DNA of 64,000 nucleotides from Flavobacterium piscinae (GTDB lineage Bacteria; Bacteroidota; Bacteroidia; Flavobacteriales; Flavobacteriaceae). The notes under the pieces are model-generated. The model ran no database searches, was not told where the DNA came from, and saw only the letters and a list, made by a program, of their open reading frames with translations. Shown here one piece after another: positions 35,471 to 43,926 of this stretch. The stretch covers positions 62,001 through 126,000 of the forward strand of contig NZ_SBKQ01000001.1 in NCBI RefSeq assembly GCF_004122145.1, read 5' to 3'. The position numbers and the translations under genes are program-made. How positions within the stretch are numbered: position 1 is the first letter of the stretch; every line of letters starts with the position of its first letter.

Positions 35471-36424
35471 TTATCTTTTTATTATTTTAATAGTTTCATA
35501 ATCTTCAACGCTTATTAGTTTTAGAAAATAAATTCCGGATGTCAAAATACTTAAATCAAGGGTTGTTTGTTGTTGATTAATTTTTAACAAAATTATACGT
35601 TGTCCTAGAGCGGAAATTATTTCAATTTCATTGATTTCGGAAGAGTTACTAATTGATAAAAAATCAACAACAGGATTTGGAAACACTTTCAAATTTTCAA
35701 ACAGATTTTCATCAAGATTTAATCCACATTCAGTTGAAAAAAGCACACTTTCAGTAGACCATAAGCCTTGTTCTAATTCTGAACATCTATAACGTACTTG
35801 ATACTTATAATTTGTGCATGGTAAAAGATTACTTATCGCTGCGGGGTTGCTATTTACGGTAATAAAGGATGAGTTTGATTGAGCATTTTCGGATAAATCA
35901 GTAGTCAGAAAGATATCATATTGTTGGGGGTTGTAATCAGTTCCCCAACTCAATAGAGCGGTTGTTTCAGTACTGGAAATAAATTCTAAATTAAACGGCC
36001 AAAAAAAGCAACAGTCCGTTGTGCAATTCGAAATTCCTGAAAAAATTATAGAATTTGGGTTTCCTTCTCCATAATTTTTTGTGAATATTGTTTGTTCAAA
36101 TGAACTAATTACTCTTAGTTTGATTTGTTCAGGATGATTCCCACCTTCATTCCAAACTAATTCAAAAGGAGAACTATCACATAAAAAAACGGTGTCTGAA
36201 AACATACTCCCATCAACAAAATTTAGCCCTATCGTTTTAATGGCTTCCCCATTTTGATAAAATGTCATAGAATTACCATTCCACCCCGAATTATCTAAAC
36301 TTTCCAGAAGTACTGTATAAATACATTGTTCAGTAACATCACAAGTGTTATTTTGTGCGTTTGAGATTAACGAAAAGCTAAATAGAAAACTAAAAATGAA
36401 ACGATTTATGTGGTTGCTTTTCAT
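35471..36424 (-). CDS. Secreted protein with T9SS type A sorting domain and fibronectin-like domain
   Basis: The 317-residue protein has a signal peptide (MKSNHINRFIFSFLFSFSLISNAQ). An N-terminal beta domain (about 30-140) contains CDVTEQCIYTVLLESLDNSGWNG-like text. A fibronectin type III-like domain follows (about 150-235). The last 75 residues are the type A sorting domain (KVFPNPVVDFLSI ... GIYFLKLISVEDYETIKIIKR). It should cross the outer membrane through the type IX system. I start at 36424 because the longer frame has no signal peptide and would overlap the protease gene upstream. Its cargo function is unknown. Confidence 0.85.
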   Translation of the reverse strand: MKSNHINRFIFSFLFSFSLISNAQNNTCDVTEQCIYTVLLESLDNSGWNGNSMTFYQNGEAIKTIGLNFVDGSMFSDTVFLCDSSPFELVWNEGGNHPEQIKLRVISSFEQTIFTKNYGEGNPNSIIFSGISNCTTDCCFFWPFNLEFISSTETTALLSWGTDYNPQQYDIFLTTDLSENAQSNSSFITVNSNPAAISNLLPCTNYKYQVRYRCSELEQGLWSTESVLFSTECGLNLDENLFENLKVFPNPVVDFLSISNSSEINEIEIISALGQRIILLKINQQQTTLDLSILTSGIYFLKLISVEDYETIKIIKR

Positions 36425-36459
36425 TAGGATAGCGTTTGAATTAATCAAAAATAACACAA

Positions 36460-36897
36460 TTATTTCAAATACAAACAATGATTATAATAGTCAATAATGG
36501 CTTTGCCTTCTAATAAAATATCTGCTCCAATAATGCCATGAACAGGTTTGGCTTTGTATTGTGTTAAGGCTAAATTGACATGCGTTAAATCGAAAATAAC
36601 CAAATGCAGATTTTTAGTTTTCCAACGACCGATTTTTAGACTGATATTTTTACCAATTTGCGTTTCCATTCCGGTTGCTCCGGCACCAGCGGCTTTAGTT
36701 TTAGAAGCTTTGGCATTTACGTTAAAATGCTCAACTTGATCAAATCCAATGCAACTGTTGGATGCTCCGGTGTCTAAAATAAAGTTACCTTTTACACCAT
36801 TTATACTGGCTTTTATCAATAAATGTTGGGTTTTAGAAACCTTAAAACCAATTTTTTTATATCCTGAATCTTTTAAAAGATCTTGTAAGTTCTTCAT
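36460..36897 (-). CDS. Retropepsin-like aspartic protease family protein
   Basis: The 145-residue single-domain protein carries the pepsin/retropepsin active-site motif FILDTGASNSCIG (about residues 38-50) and the later GIIGADILLEGKAIIDYY, which is the usual hydrophobic-hydrophobic-Gly second motif. One domain of this size would work as a dimer. There is no signal peptide, so it is probably cytoplasmic. The T9SS cargo gene follows at 35 bp on the same strand and may be cotranscribed, but no functional link is visible. Confidence 0.85.
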   Translation of the reverse strand: MKNLQDLLKDSGYKKIGFKVSKTQHLLIKASINGVKGNFILDTGASNSCIGFDQVEHFNVNAKASKTKAAGAGATGMETQIGKNISLKIGRWKTKNLHLVIFDLTHVNLALTQYKAKPVHGIIGADILLEGKAIIDYYNHCLYLK

Positions 36898-36972
36898 TTT
36901 GCAATTTTGAAGTTCAAAAGTAATTCAAATTAAAGTCAAAACAAAGTCGTATAGACTATCTTGAATTTTACC

Positions 36973-36980
36973 TATTTTTG
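36973..36980 (+). promoter_or_regulatory. -7 element directly at the tatD start
   Basis: TATTTTTG ends only 4 bases before the tatD ATG. If it is used, the transcript would start at or next to the start codon. Confidence 0.4.
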
Positions 36981-36984
36981 CCGC

Positions 36985-37752
36985 ATGATTTTAACCGACA
37001 CCCATACCCATTTATATTCCGAAGAATTCGATTTAGATCGTGATGAAATGATGCAAAGAGCTATTGCAAATGGTGTAACTCGTTTTTTTGTTCCGGCTAT
37101 CGATTCCACTTGTACACCATCGATGTATGAGTTAGAAGAAAATTATCCGGAAAATGTTTTTTTAATGATGGGATTGCATCCGTGTTATGTCAAAGCCAAT
37201 TATCTAGAGGAATTAAACCACATCGAAACTGAATTAGCGAAACGAAAATTTATTGCCATCGGCGAAATTGGCATCGATTTATATTGGGATAAATCAACCC
37301 TCGAAATTCAAAAAAACGCCTTCAAACATCAAATTCAATTGGCCAAAAAATATAAATTGCCGATTGTGATTCATTGTCGCGAATCATTTGACGAGATTTT
37401 CGAAGTGTTAGAATCGGAAAGAAGTGATGATTTATTTGGTATTTTTCATTGTTTTACCGGAAATTTTGAGCAAGCTCAGCAAGCCATTTCACTGAATATG
37501 AAATTGGGAATTGGCGGAGTTGTAACGTTTAAAAATGGAAAAATCGATCAATTTCTTCACCAAATTGACATGAAACATATTGTTCTTGAAACGGATTCCC
37601 CTTATTTAGCTCCCGTTCCTTTTCGCGGAAAGCGGAATGAAAGTAGTTATGTTTCTTTAGTTGCTGAAAAATTAGCTGCTATTTATGGTATTTCAGTTGA
37701 AGAAGTAGCGAAAATTACAACTGAAAATTCAAAAGCAATTTTCGGGATTTAA
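36985..37752 (+). CDS. tatD: TatD-family metal-dependent hydrolase/DNase
   Basis: The 255-residue TIM-barrel enzyme has the metal ligands H7/H9 (DTHTHLY), the Glu of GEIGIDLYWD, His of PIVIHCRES, His of GIFHCFTGN and Asp of LETDSPYLAPVPFRGKRNE. It is a cytoplasmic 3'-5' nuclease family also linked to peptide or D-aminoacyl-tRNA repair in some bacteria. I start at ATG 36985; the upstream TTG frame covers the promoter. An acyltransferase gene follows at 60 bp. Confidence 0.93.
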   Translation: MILTDTHTHLYSEEFDLDRDEMMQRAIANGVTRFFVPAIDSTCTPSMYELEENYPENVFLMMGLHPCYVKANYLEELNHIETELAKRKFIAIGEIGIDLYWDKSTLEIQKNAFKHQIQLAKKYKLPIVIHCRESFDEIFEVLESERSDDLFGIFHCFTGNFEQAQQAISLNMKLGIGGVVTFKNGKIDQFLHQIDMKHIVLETDSPYLAPVPFRGKRNESSYVSLVAEKLAAIYGISVEEVAKITTENSKAIFGI

Positions 37753-37812
37753 CGATATCATATCTCAAAAGTCACATTTTTTTTGTTCATTTGTGCATTA
37801 AATAGCTGATTA

Positions 37813-38949
37813 ATGTCAAAATTTGATACGATTCGACCTTATTACGACAGTGAAGTAAACGATGGAATTCGTTCAGTGATTCATCACCCTATGATGAAAG
37901 CGTTGATGAATTTTACTTTTCCTGATGTGGAGGAAAAAGTTTGGATAGACCAACTTCAAAAAACGCATTCAATCAGAGATTTTCAGATAAATTTCGTTTA
38001 TCATTCAGTCCAAAAAGTACTTGAACGCAGTTCAGATGGGCTAACAACTTCCGGTTTTGAAAAGTTGGAAAAAAACACGTCCTACCTTTTTATTTCTAAT
38101 CATCGTGATATAATCTTGGATACATCATTACTAAATGTAGCATTGTATCAACATGGTTTGGTGATGACAGCATCTGCCATTGGCGATAATCTAGTGAAGA
38201 AAGATTTTTTGCTTAAATTATCTAAATTGAACCGTAATTTTTTGGTTCAAAGAGGGTTGCCTCCAAGGGAGTTGTTACAAAGTTCCAAATTAATGTCCGA
38301 ATACATCGGTCAGTTATTATTACGAGAAAATCGTTCCGTTTGGATAGCTCAACGTGAAGGCAGAACAAAAGACGGTAACGATGCTACCCATCAAGGTGTT
38401 TTAAAAATGCTTGGAATGGGTTCTGATGAGCAAAATGTAATGGACTATTTTAAGAAAATAAAAATTGTCCCCGTTTCTATTTCCTATGAATACGATCCAA
38501 CCGATGCTTTAAAAATGCCCCAACTGATGGCTGAAGCGAATAATGAAGTATATATTAAGGAGAAAAATGAAGATTTTATTACATTGCTGAGTGGTATTAT
38601 GGGACAAAAAAAGCGGATCCACATGCATGTAGGCGATATTTTGCAAACAGAAATAGATCAACTTAAGCAGCAGGAAGAAAATTCCAATCGCCAAATTCAG
38701 GCTTTGGCACAAGTGATTGATGATTCTATTTTGAGTTCTTATAAGCTATGGCCAACTAACTTTATTGCTTATGATTTAATGCATAAAACCAATCAATACC
38801 GCCATTTGTATACCGAAGAAGAAAAATCATTGTTTGAAAGAAGATTGGAAATGAAAATTGATGCCAACAATCCAAAAATGGTGGAAAGCTTCCTTGCTAT
38901 GTATGCAAATCCGGTGACTAATAAGATGAAATACCACGATGCATTCTAA
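37813..38949 (+). CDS. Glycerolipid acyltransferase (PlsC/PlsB-like)
   Basis: The 378-residue protein has acyltransferase motif I in the form NHRDIILD, followed by IAQREGRTKDGND (motif III-like, glycerophosphate binding) and VPVSISYEYDPTDA (motif IV-like). It probably acylates glycerol phosphate or lyso-lipids at the inner membrane. His and Asp in motif I are five residues apart, not four as in classic NHx4D. There is no strong membrane helix. It overlaps ansA by 11 bp, so they are translationally coupled. Confidence 0.82.
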   Translation: MSKFDTIRPYYDSEVNDGIRSVIHHPMMKALMNFTFPDVEEKVWIDQLQKTHSIRDFQINFVYHSVQKVLERSSDGLTTSGFEKLEKNTSYLFISNHRDIILDTSLLNVALYQHGLVMTASAIGDNLVKKDFLLKLSKLNRNFLVQRGLPPRELLQSSKLMSEYIGQLLLRENRSVWIAQREGRTKDGNDATHQGVLKMLGMGSDEQNVMDYFKKIKIVPVSISYEYDPTDALKMPQLMAEANNEVYIKEKNEDFITLLSGIMGQKKRIHMHVGDILQTEIDQLKQQEENSNRQIQALAQVIDDSILSSYKLWPTNFIAYDLMHKTNQYRHLYTEEEKSLFERRLEMKIDANNPKMVESFLAMYANPVTNKMKYHDAF

Positions 38950-39967
38950 AGCCAACATACTTTTGATTTATACCGGTGGAACCATCGGAATGATGAAGGA
39001 TTTTGAAACCGGTGCGTTAAAAGCATTTAATTTTAAAAAGTTACTCCAACGGATTCCTGAATTAAAGCAATTGGACTGCGATATTGAAACCATTTCATTT
39101 GAAAAGCCAATTGATTCTTCGAATATGAATCCGCAAAAGTGGATAGAAATGGCTCAAATTATTGAAGACAATTACGAAAAATTTGATGGATTTGTGGTGC
39201 TTCATGGTTCCGATACGATGTCGTATTCTGCTTCTGCTTTGAGTTTTATGTTTGAGAACCTATCCAAACCGATTGTGTTTACCGGTTCTCAATTGCCAAT
39301 TGGTGATTTGCGGACAGATGCTAAAGAAAATTTAATTACAGCCATTCAAATCGCTTCCTTAAAACAAAAAGGAAAATCTGTCTTTAAAGAAGTTTGTCTT
39401 TATTTTGAATACAAATTATACCGAGGAAATCGAACCAGTAAAATTAATGCGGAACATTTTAAGGCATTTGCATCACCCAATTTTCCTGCTTTGGCAGAGT
39501 CTGGAGTGCATATCAAAATTAATAATGAGTCACTTTTTCAGGGAAGCTCAACAAAAAAAATGATGGTTCACAAAGAGTTAGACTCCAATGTAGCCATAAT
39601 AAAAATGTTTCCCGGACTCAATGAGAATGTATTAGCTTCTTTATTTGAAATACCAAATCTGAAAGGAGTTGTGCTGGAAACCTATGGTGCCGGGAACGCT
39701 CCCACCGAAGAATGGTTTATTTCCATCTTGAAAAAGGCAATAAAAAAAGGAATTTACGTTATAAATGTGACACAATGTTCCGGTGGTAGTGTCAATATGG
39801 GGCAATATGAAACGAGTACTTATCTTAAAAAGATAGGAGTTATCTCAGGAAAAGACATTACTACAGAGGCAGCCATCACCAAATTGATGTACCTTTTAGG
39901 ACAAAATGTTTCTGCTAAAGTGTTCAAAACCATTTTTGAAACATCTTTGCGAGGCGAATTGTCATAA
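38939..39967 (+). CDS. ansA: Type I (cytoplasmic) L-asparaginase
   Basis: The 342-residue enzyme hydrolyses asparagine to aspartate and ammonia. The first catalytic Thr is in YTGGTIGM (T15) and the second motif is VVLHGSDTMSYSASAL (T about residue 92). There is no signal peptide, consistent with the cytoplasmic AnsA type. The start overlaps the acyltransferase gene by 11 bp. The family is well defined, and the length is right. Confidence 0.93.
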   Translation: MHSKANILLIYTGGTIGMMKDFETGALKAFNFKKLLQRIPELKQLDCDIETISFEKPIDSSNMNPQKWIEMAQIIEDNYEKFDGFVVLHGSDTMSYSASALSFMFENLSKPIVFTGSQLPIGDLRTDAKENLITAIQIASLKQKGKSVFKEVCLYFEYKLYRGNRTSKINAEHFKAFASPNFPALAESGVHIKINNESLFQGSSTKKMMVHKELDSNVAIIKMFPGLNENVLASLFEIPNLKGVVLETYGAGNAPTEEWFISILKKAIKKGIYVINVTQCSGGSVNMGQYETSTYLKKIGVISGKDITTEAAITKLMYLLGQNVSAKVFKTIFETSLRGELS

Positions 39968-40042
39968 AAATAACAAAATTAATTTTTCTAGGTGAGTTTT
40001 TTTTTGTTATTTGGCACTCTTAAAATACGTTGTAAGCAATGA

Positions 40043-40133
40043 GGAGAGGTGTCCGAGTGGTCGAAGGAGCACGCCTGGAAAGTGTGTATACTCCAAAAGG
40101 GTATCAAGGGTTCGAATCCCTTTCTCTCCGCCA
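40043..40133 (+). tRNA. tRNA-Ser(GGA)
   Basis: The acceptor strands GGAGAGG and TCTCTCC pair (one G-U). The anticodon stem CACGC/GTGTG encloses CTGGAAA, anticodon GGA (reads UCC/UCU). A long variable arm (ATACTCCAAAAGGGTAT) and the T arm AAGGG-TTCGAAT-CCCTT mark a serine tRNA. CCA is encoded at 40131-40133. It is 75 bp after ansA; the poly-T after it may end the transcript. Confidence 0.96.
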
Positions 40134-40213
40134 TTTTTTTATAATGTGTAATAAAATTAAAAATAAATTTATACCTTTAACCTGATTAACTAATTAAATT
40201 AAGAACAAAAGCA

Positions 40214-41023
40214 ATGAAAAGATTATTTTCTATTTTGGCAATCACAGGTCTAATGACGTTTGGAACAGTTCAAGCACAAGAAGACACAACTCAAACAACT
40301 GAGCCGGCTGTTGAAGCAGCAGCACCAGCTCCTGTAGAAGAAGCAGCGGCTGTAGATACTGCTGATGATGATACTACAACTGCTGACAAACCCTTTACGC
40401 AAGAGTTAAAAGAAAGATTTATTCAAGGGGGTCCTGGTTTTATGGGGATCGTTTTGTTATGTTTGATTTTAGGTTTGGCTATTGCTATTGAAAGAATTAT
40501 TTATTTAAATCTTTCTACAACAAATTCAAAAAAATTAATCAAAGATGTGGAAGATGCTCTTCAATCAGGTGGTGTAAATGCTGCTAAAGAAGTTTGTAGA
40601 AATACAGCAGGTCCGGTTGCGTCTATCTTCTACCAAGGTTTAGATCGTATCGATCACGGTGTAGAATCAGCTGAAAAAGCAGTTGTATCTTATGGTGGTG
40701 TACAAATGGGTCAATTAGAGAAAAACGTATCTTGGATTTCATTGTTTATCGCGTTAGCACCGATGTTAGGGTTCATGGGAACTGTAATCGGGATGATTCA
40801 AGCGTTTGATAAAATTGAAGCTGCCGGTAACATGGATGCATCACTTGTAGCGGGTGGTATTAAAGTAGCGTTATTAACAACGGTATTTGGTCTAATTGTT
40901 GCGATGATTCTTCAAGTATTCTATAACTATATTATTGCAAAAATCGATTCAATTGTAAACGATATGGAAGATGCTTCTATCAGTTTAGTTGATATCCTTG
41001 TAGATTATAAAAACAAAAAATAA
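40214..41023 (+). CDS. exbB: ExbB/TolQ/MotA-family proton channel
   Basis: The 269-residue protein has a signal-like first helix (MKRLFSILAITGLMTFGTVQAQ), an Ala/Pro/Glu-rich linker (residues 30-60), then the MotA/TolQ/ExbB domain with three membrane helices (FMGIVLLCLILGLAIAIERI, VSWISLFIALAPMLGFMGTVIG and VALLTTVFGLIVAMILQVFYNY). It uses the proton gradient to power TonB-type transport. The N-terminal extension is common in Bacteroidota. It heads a four-gene set with a small membrane protein and two ExbD genes. Confidence 0.93.
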   Translation: MKRLFSILAITGLMTFGTVQAQEDTTQTTEPAVEAAAPAPVEEAAAVDTADDDTTTADKPFTQELKERFIQGGPGFMGIVLLCLILGLAIAIERIIYLNLSTTNSKKLIKDVEDALQSGGVNAAKEVCRNTAGPVASIFYQGLDRIDHGVESAEKAVVSYGGVQMGQLEKNVSWISLFIALAPMLGFMGTVIGMIQAFDKIEAAGNMDASLVAGGIKVALLTTVFGLIVAMILQVFYNYIIAKIDSIVNDMEDASISLVDILVDYKNKK

Positions 41024-41041
41024 TTTAAAATAACTATCAGT

Positions 41042-41455
41042 ATGAACTTAAAAAAGTTATCCAGATTAGTAGTTATTGTATTAAGTATAATTTCTATTGT
41101 GTTTCTGGCAACAATTATGGCATCTGACACCAAGGAAGGTGGAATGATTGAACCATTTATTTATGTTGCCTATTTAACACTACTCATAGCAATTGTATTG
41201 GTATTAATTTATACACTTAAAAATCTTGCTTCAAAAGATTTGAAAAAAACACTTATCAGTGTTGGAGCGTTTTTAGGTGTTATTCTAATAGCCTTTATTT
41301 TTGCTGACGGAACACCGGTGCCATTAAAAGATGGTGGTGAGGTTTCTTCGTTTGGCTCTAAAATGGTCAGTACAGGTCTAAACGCTTTTTATATATTAGC
41401 AGTTGCGGCTTTGGGATTGATGTTTTTCTCAGGATATAAAAGAATAAAAAAGTAA
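41042..41455 (+). CDS. Small four-helix membrane protein between exbB and exbD
   Basis: I do not recognise a named family. The 137-residue protein has about four membrane helices (LVVIVLSIISIVFLATIMA, PFIYVAYLTLLIAIVLVLIYTL, TLISVGAFLGVILIAFIFAD and AFYILAVAALGLMFFSGY). It starts 18 bp after exbB and stops 3 bp before exbD, so its product is made with the channel in fixed ratio. It may be an accessory subunit of the ExbB-ExbD motor. Confidence 0.8.
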   Translation: MNLKKLSRLVVIVLSIISIVFLATIMASDTKEGGMIEPFIYVAYLTLLIAIVLVLIYTLKNLASKDLKKTLISVGAFLGVILIAFIFADGTPVPLKDGGEVSSFGSKMVSTGLNAFYILAVAALGLMFFSGYKRIKK

Positions 41456-41458
41456 AAA

Positions 41459-42070
41459 ATGGCAAGAAAAAACAGAGCTGGTGCACCGGAAGTGAATGCC
41501 GGATCGATGGCAGATATTGCGTTCCTGCTGTTGATTTTCTTCTTGGTGACCACAACGATTCAAACCGATCAGGGGATTAACCGTAAGTTGCCTCCGATTG
41601 AGGATGTTATTGACCCACCTGAAATTAAAGAAAAAAACATTTTTACTGTATTGATTAATAAAAACGATCAATTACTAGTTGATGATAGACCAATGGATCT
41701 TAATGATTTAAGACAAGCAGCTATCGATTTTCTTGATAATGGTGGTGATGGTACCTGTGCTTATTGCAAAGGAGCAAGAGATGTAACTTCATCTGATAAT
41801 CCAGATAAAGCTGTTATATCCCTTCAGAATGACGCGGAAACCTCTTACGAAGCTTATATTTCCGTTCAAAATGAACTTGTTGCAGCCTATTACTTTTTAA
41901 GAGATAGAGAGTGTATGGCTAAATACGGTAAAACATTTCGTGAGTTAGAAGCTATGTTTGATGATCCGAAAACGAGAGATGCTCAACGTGAAAAGATTGA
42001 GCCTTTAATTAAAGATATTCAAGCCTTGTTTCCACAAAAGCTTTCTGAAGCTGAGCCTAAACGTAATTAA
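41459..42070 (+). CDS. exbD: ExbD/TolR-family protein with a cysteine-bearing insertion
   Basis: The 203-residue ExbD has its single membrane helix (SMADIAFLLLIFFLVTTTIQTDQG, with the functional Asp of the ADIAFLLLIFF motif) and a periplasmic domain. It is longer than the usual 140 residues because the periplasmic domain holds an insertion around 95-130 with a CAYCKG motif and one more Cys (RDRECMAKYG). It is the partner of ExbB at 40.2 kb and is followed 16 bp later by a shorter second ExbD. Confidence 0.92.
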   Translation: MARKNRAGAPEVNAGSMADIAFLLLIFFLVTTTIQTDQGINRKLPPIEDVIDPPEIKEKNIFTVLINKNDQLLVDDRPMDLNDLRQAAIDFLDNGGDGTCAYCKGARDVTSSDNPDKAVISLQNDAETSYEAYISVQNELVAAYYFLRDRECMAKYGKTFRELEAMFDDPKTRDAQREKIEPLIKDIQALFPQKLSEAEPKRN

Positions 42071-42086
42071 TATAAATTTTAGAAGT

Positions 42087-42560
42087 ATGTCTAAATTTAA
42101 AAAGAAAAAAGGGGGCGATGTGCCGGCAATTTCTACAGCGTCTTTACCGGATATTGTATTTATGTTGTTGTTTTTCTTTATGGTTGCAACTGTGATGAAA
42201 GACAATGATTTGAAGATTCAAAACTCTTTGCCGAAAGCTGATCAAGTTACGAAACTGGAAAAGAAAGACCGTGTGATGTTTATTTTTGCCGGAAAACCCC
42301 ATGAAAAATACCGTTCACAATATGGTGAGGGGGCTCGTATTCAATTGAATGATCGTCTTTCTGATGTTTCTGAGATAAGAAATTTTGTTTTGGCAGAAAG
42401 AGCGGCAAGACCACCTGAATTAGAAAATGTTTTAACGACTTCTCTCAAAGTAGATAAAGAAGTTAAAATGGGTCTTGTTACAGAAATTAAACAGGAATTA
42501 AGAAAAGTTGAAGCTTTAAAAATTAATTATACAACCAATCAAGGTAAAGTAACGAATTAA
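42087..42560 (+). CDS. exbD: Second ExbD/TolR-family protein
   Basis: The 157-residue ExbD has the same membrane helix and motor Asp (STASLPDIVFMLLFFFMVATVM) and a shorter periplasmic domain without cysteines. Two different ExbD chains with one ExbB are usual in Bacteroidota and may form a heterodimer in the channel pore. The gene ends the operon and a strong terminator follows. TonB itself is not encoded in this window. Confidence 0.92.
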   Translation: MSKFKKKKGGDVPAISTASLPDIVFMLLFFFMVATVMKDNDLKIQNSLPKADQVTKLEKKDRVMFIFAGKPHEKYRSQYGEGARIQLNDRLSDVSEIRNFVLAERAARPPELENVLTTSLKVDKEVKMGLVTEIKQELRKVEALKINYTTNQGKVTN

Positions 42561-42580
42561 TTCAATAATTTTAAATACAT

Positions 42581-42607
42581 AAGCCACGCGTTTGCGTGGC
42601 TTTTTTT
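42581..42607 (+). terminator. Terminator of the exbB-exbD operon
   Basis: A perfect stem AAGCCACGC (42581-42589) / GCGTGGCTT (42594-42602) with a GTTT loop is followed by seven T. Confidence 0.88.
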
Positions 42608-42634
42608 GTAATTTTATATTCAGATTTGACTTTT

Positions 42635-43321
42635 ATGAAAATTACTATTTTTATGTTTCTCTTTTCGTGTACATTATTCGCACAAGACACATTGTACTTT
42701 GAAAAGAAAATCGATTCATTATACCGTGAAGACCAATTCTATTTTGGTTTTACCTATAACTTATTTCAAAATAAACCCAGCGGAATTTCTCAAGACGGAT
42801 TTTCAACCGGACTTCATTTAGGTTTTCTACGTGATATGCCAATTAATAAAAACAGAACAATGGCTGTGGCTGTTGGTTTTGGGTTTGCATATCAAGCTTA
42901 CAATCAAAATTTATTAATTTCTAAAAATGAAAATACTTATACATTTACCAGAATCGATAATGATGTTGCTTACAAAAAAAACCAATTTTCATTTATAAAT
43001 TTTGATCTTCCAATAGAATTAAGATGGCGAACTTCCACACCAGAATCACATAAGTTTTTCAGGCTTTATACGGGGATAAAATTAAGTTACATGCTCTACA
43101 ATAATTCTCGTTTTATTGCTAGTGAAGGCAATATCAAAATTAATAATAACGAAAATTTTAATGCTTTTCAATATGGTGTTTACCTCGCAACCGGATATAA
43201 CACTTGGAATTTTTATGCGTACTATGGTTTGAATACGATTTTTAAATCTGAAGCAAAGTTTGAAGGCAGAGCTATGGAGTTAAGTACCTTAAATTTAGGC
43301 TTACAATTTTATATCTTATAA
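42635..43321 (+). CDS. PorT-like outer-membrane beta-barrel protein
   Basis: The 228-residue protein starts at ATG 42635 with a signal peptide (MKITIFMFLFSCTLFAQ). About eight to ten amphipathic strands end in the aromatic NLGLQFYIL. Size and strand pattern resemble the PorT/SprT barrel of the type IX system and other porin-family proteins. It is not beside ubiE, where I remember sprT in F. johnsoniae, so it may be a paralogue and not the T9SS subunit. It overlaps the convergent membrane gene by 6 bp. Confidence 0.7.
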   Translation: MKITIFMFLFSCTLFAQDTLYFEKKIDSLYREDQFYFGFTYNLFQNKPSGISQDGFSTGLHLGFLRDMPINKNRTMAVAVGFGFAYQAYNQNLLISKNENTYTFTRIDNDVAYKKNQFSFINFDLPIELRWRTSTPESHKFFRLYTGIKLSYMLYNNSRFIASEGNIKINNNENFNAFQYGVYLATGYNTWNFYAYYGLNTIFKSEAKFEGRAMELSTLNLGLQFYIL

Positions 43322-43921
43322 CCAAAAATACCACATGCAAAATTGAGGTATTGCTCCACAAAAAAATCCGATTATCAATTCAAAAAATGTGTGAGCTTTC
43401 ATTTGTAATCGTGAAGAAGCTACGAATCCGTTAAGGGTTATGAAAGTTGCTATTGTGTAAAGTAAGGGGACTTCTACTTTTGAACTTAATCCAATAATAA
43501 AAAATGTTAATGTTGCCATCCCAAGCATATGTAAACTTGCTTTTATTTTAAGGAAGAGCAATATTATCGCTAAAACTGTACTCCAAAAAGCTCCGAAAAA
43601 GAAAAAATATAATTCAGGAATTCTATCAATTGTTATACTTTTTTGAGTAAGAATTAATAGCAAAATACAATTTACCATCAAGGGAAATTTTCGTTGAGAA
43701 AGTTGAACAATCATTATGGAATCTACTTTTCCCAAAGACAAGAGAAGATAAAATAAGGAAATTGGAATCAATACAGTAATGATTATTATTTGAATCATAT
43801 ACAAGTAGATTTCTTGCATGACAAAGAAATCCAAAAATAAAATAAAAAAGAAAGCTGCCGCATAAACCGAAATAAAAAGCGGATGAAAAAGATACGAGAA
43901 TATGGGGAGAATGTTTTTCAA
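43316..43921 (-). CDS. Polytopic membrane protein with degenerate PAP2-like motif
   Basis: The 201-residue protein has about six membrane helices. Near the C-terminus, SRLQMKAHTFFE fits the last PAP2 phosphatase motif SRx5Hx3D with E in place of D. SLHMLGM may be a relic of PSGH, but no Kx6RP motif is visible, so catalysis is doubtful. I call it a PAP2-superfamily relative of unknown activity. It lies 5 bp downstream of rpoN on the same strand and is probably cotranscribed with it. Confidence 0.65.
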   Translation of the reverse strand: MKNILPIFSYLFHPLFISVYAAAFFFILFLDFFVMQEIYLYMIQIIIITVLIPISLFYLLLSLGKVDSIMIVQLSQRKFPLMVNCILLLILTQKSITIDRIPELYFFFFGAFWSTVLAIILLFLKIKASLHMLGMATLTFFIIGLSSKVEVPLLYTIATFITLNGFVASSRLQMKAHTFFELIIGFFCGAIPQFCMWYFWL

Positions 43922-43926
43922 AAAAA

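Noticed and set aside
40011-40032. Sigma-54 promoter ahead of tRNA-Ser (TTGGCACTCTTAAAATACG)
   Set aside because: The -24 half resembles TGGCAC but the -12 GC pair is missing at the right distance.
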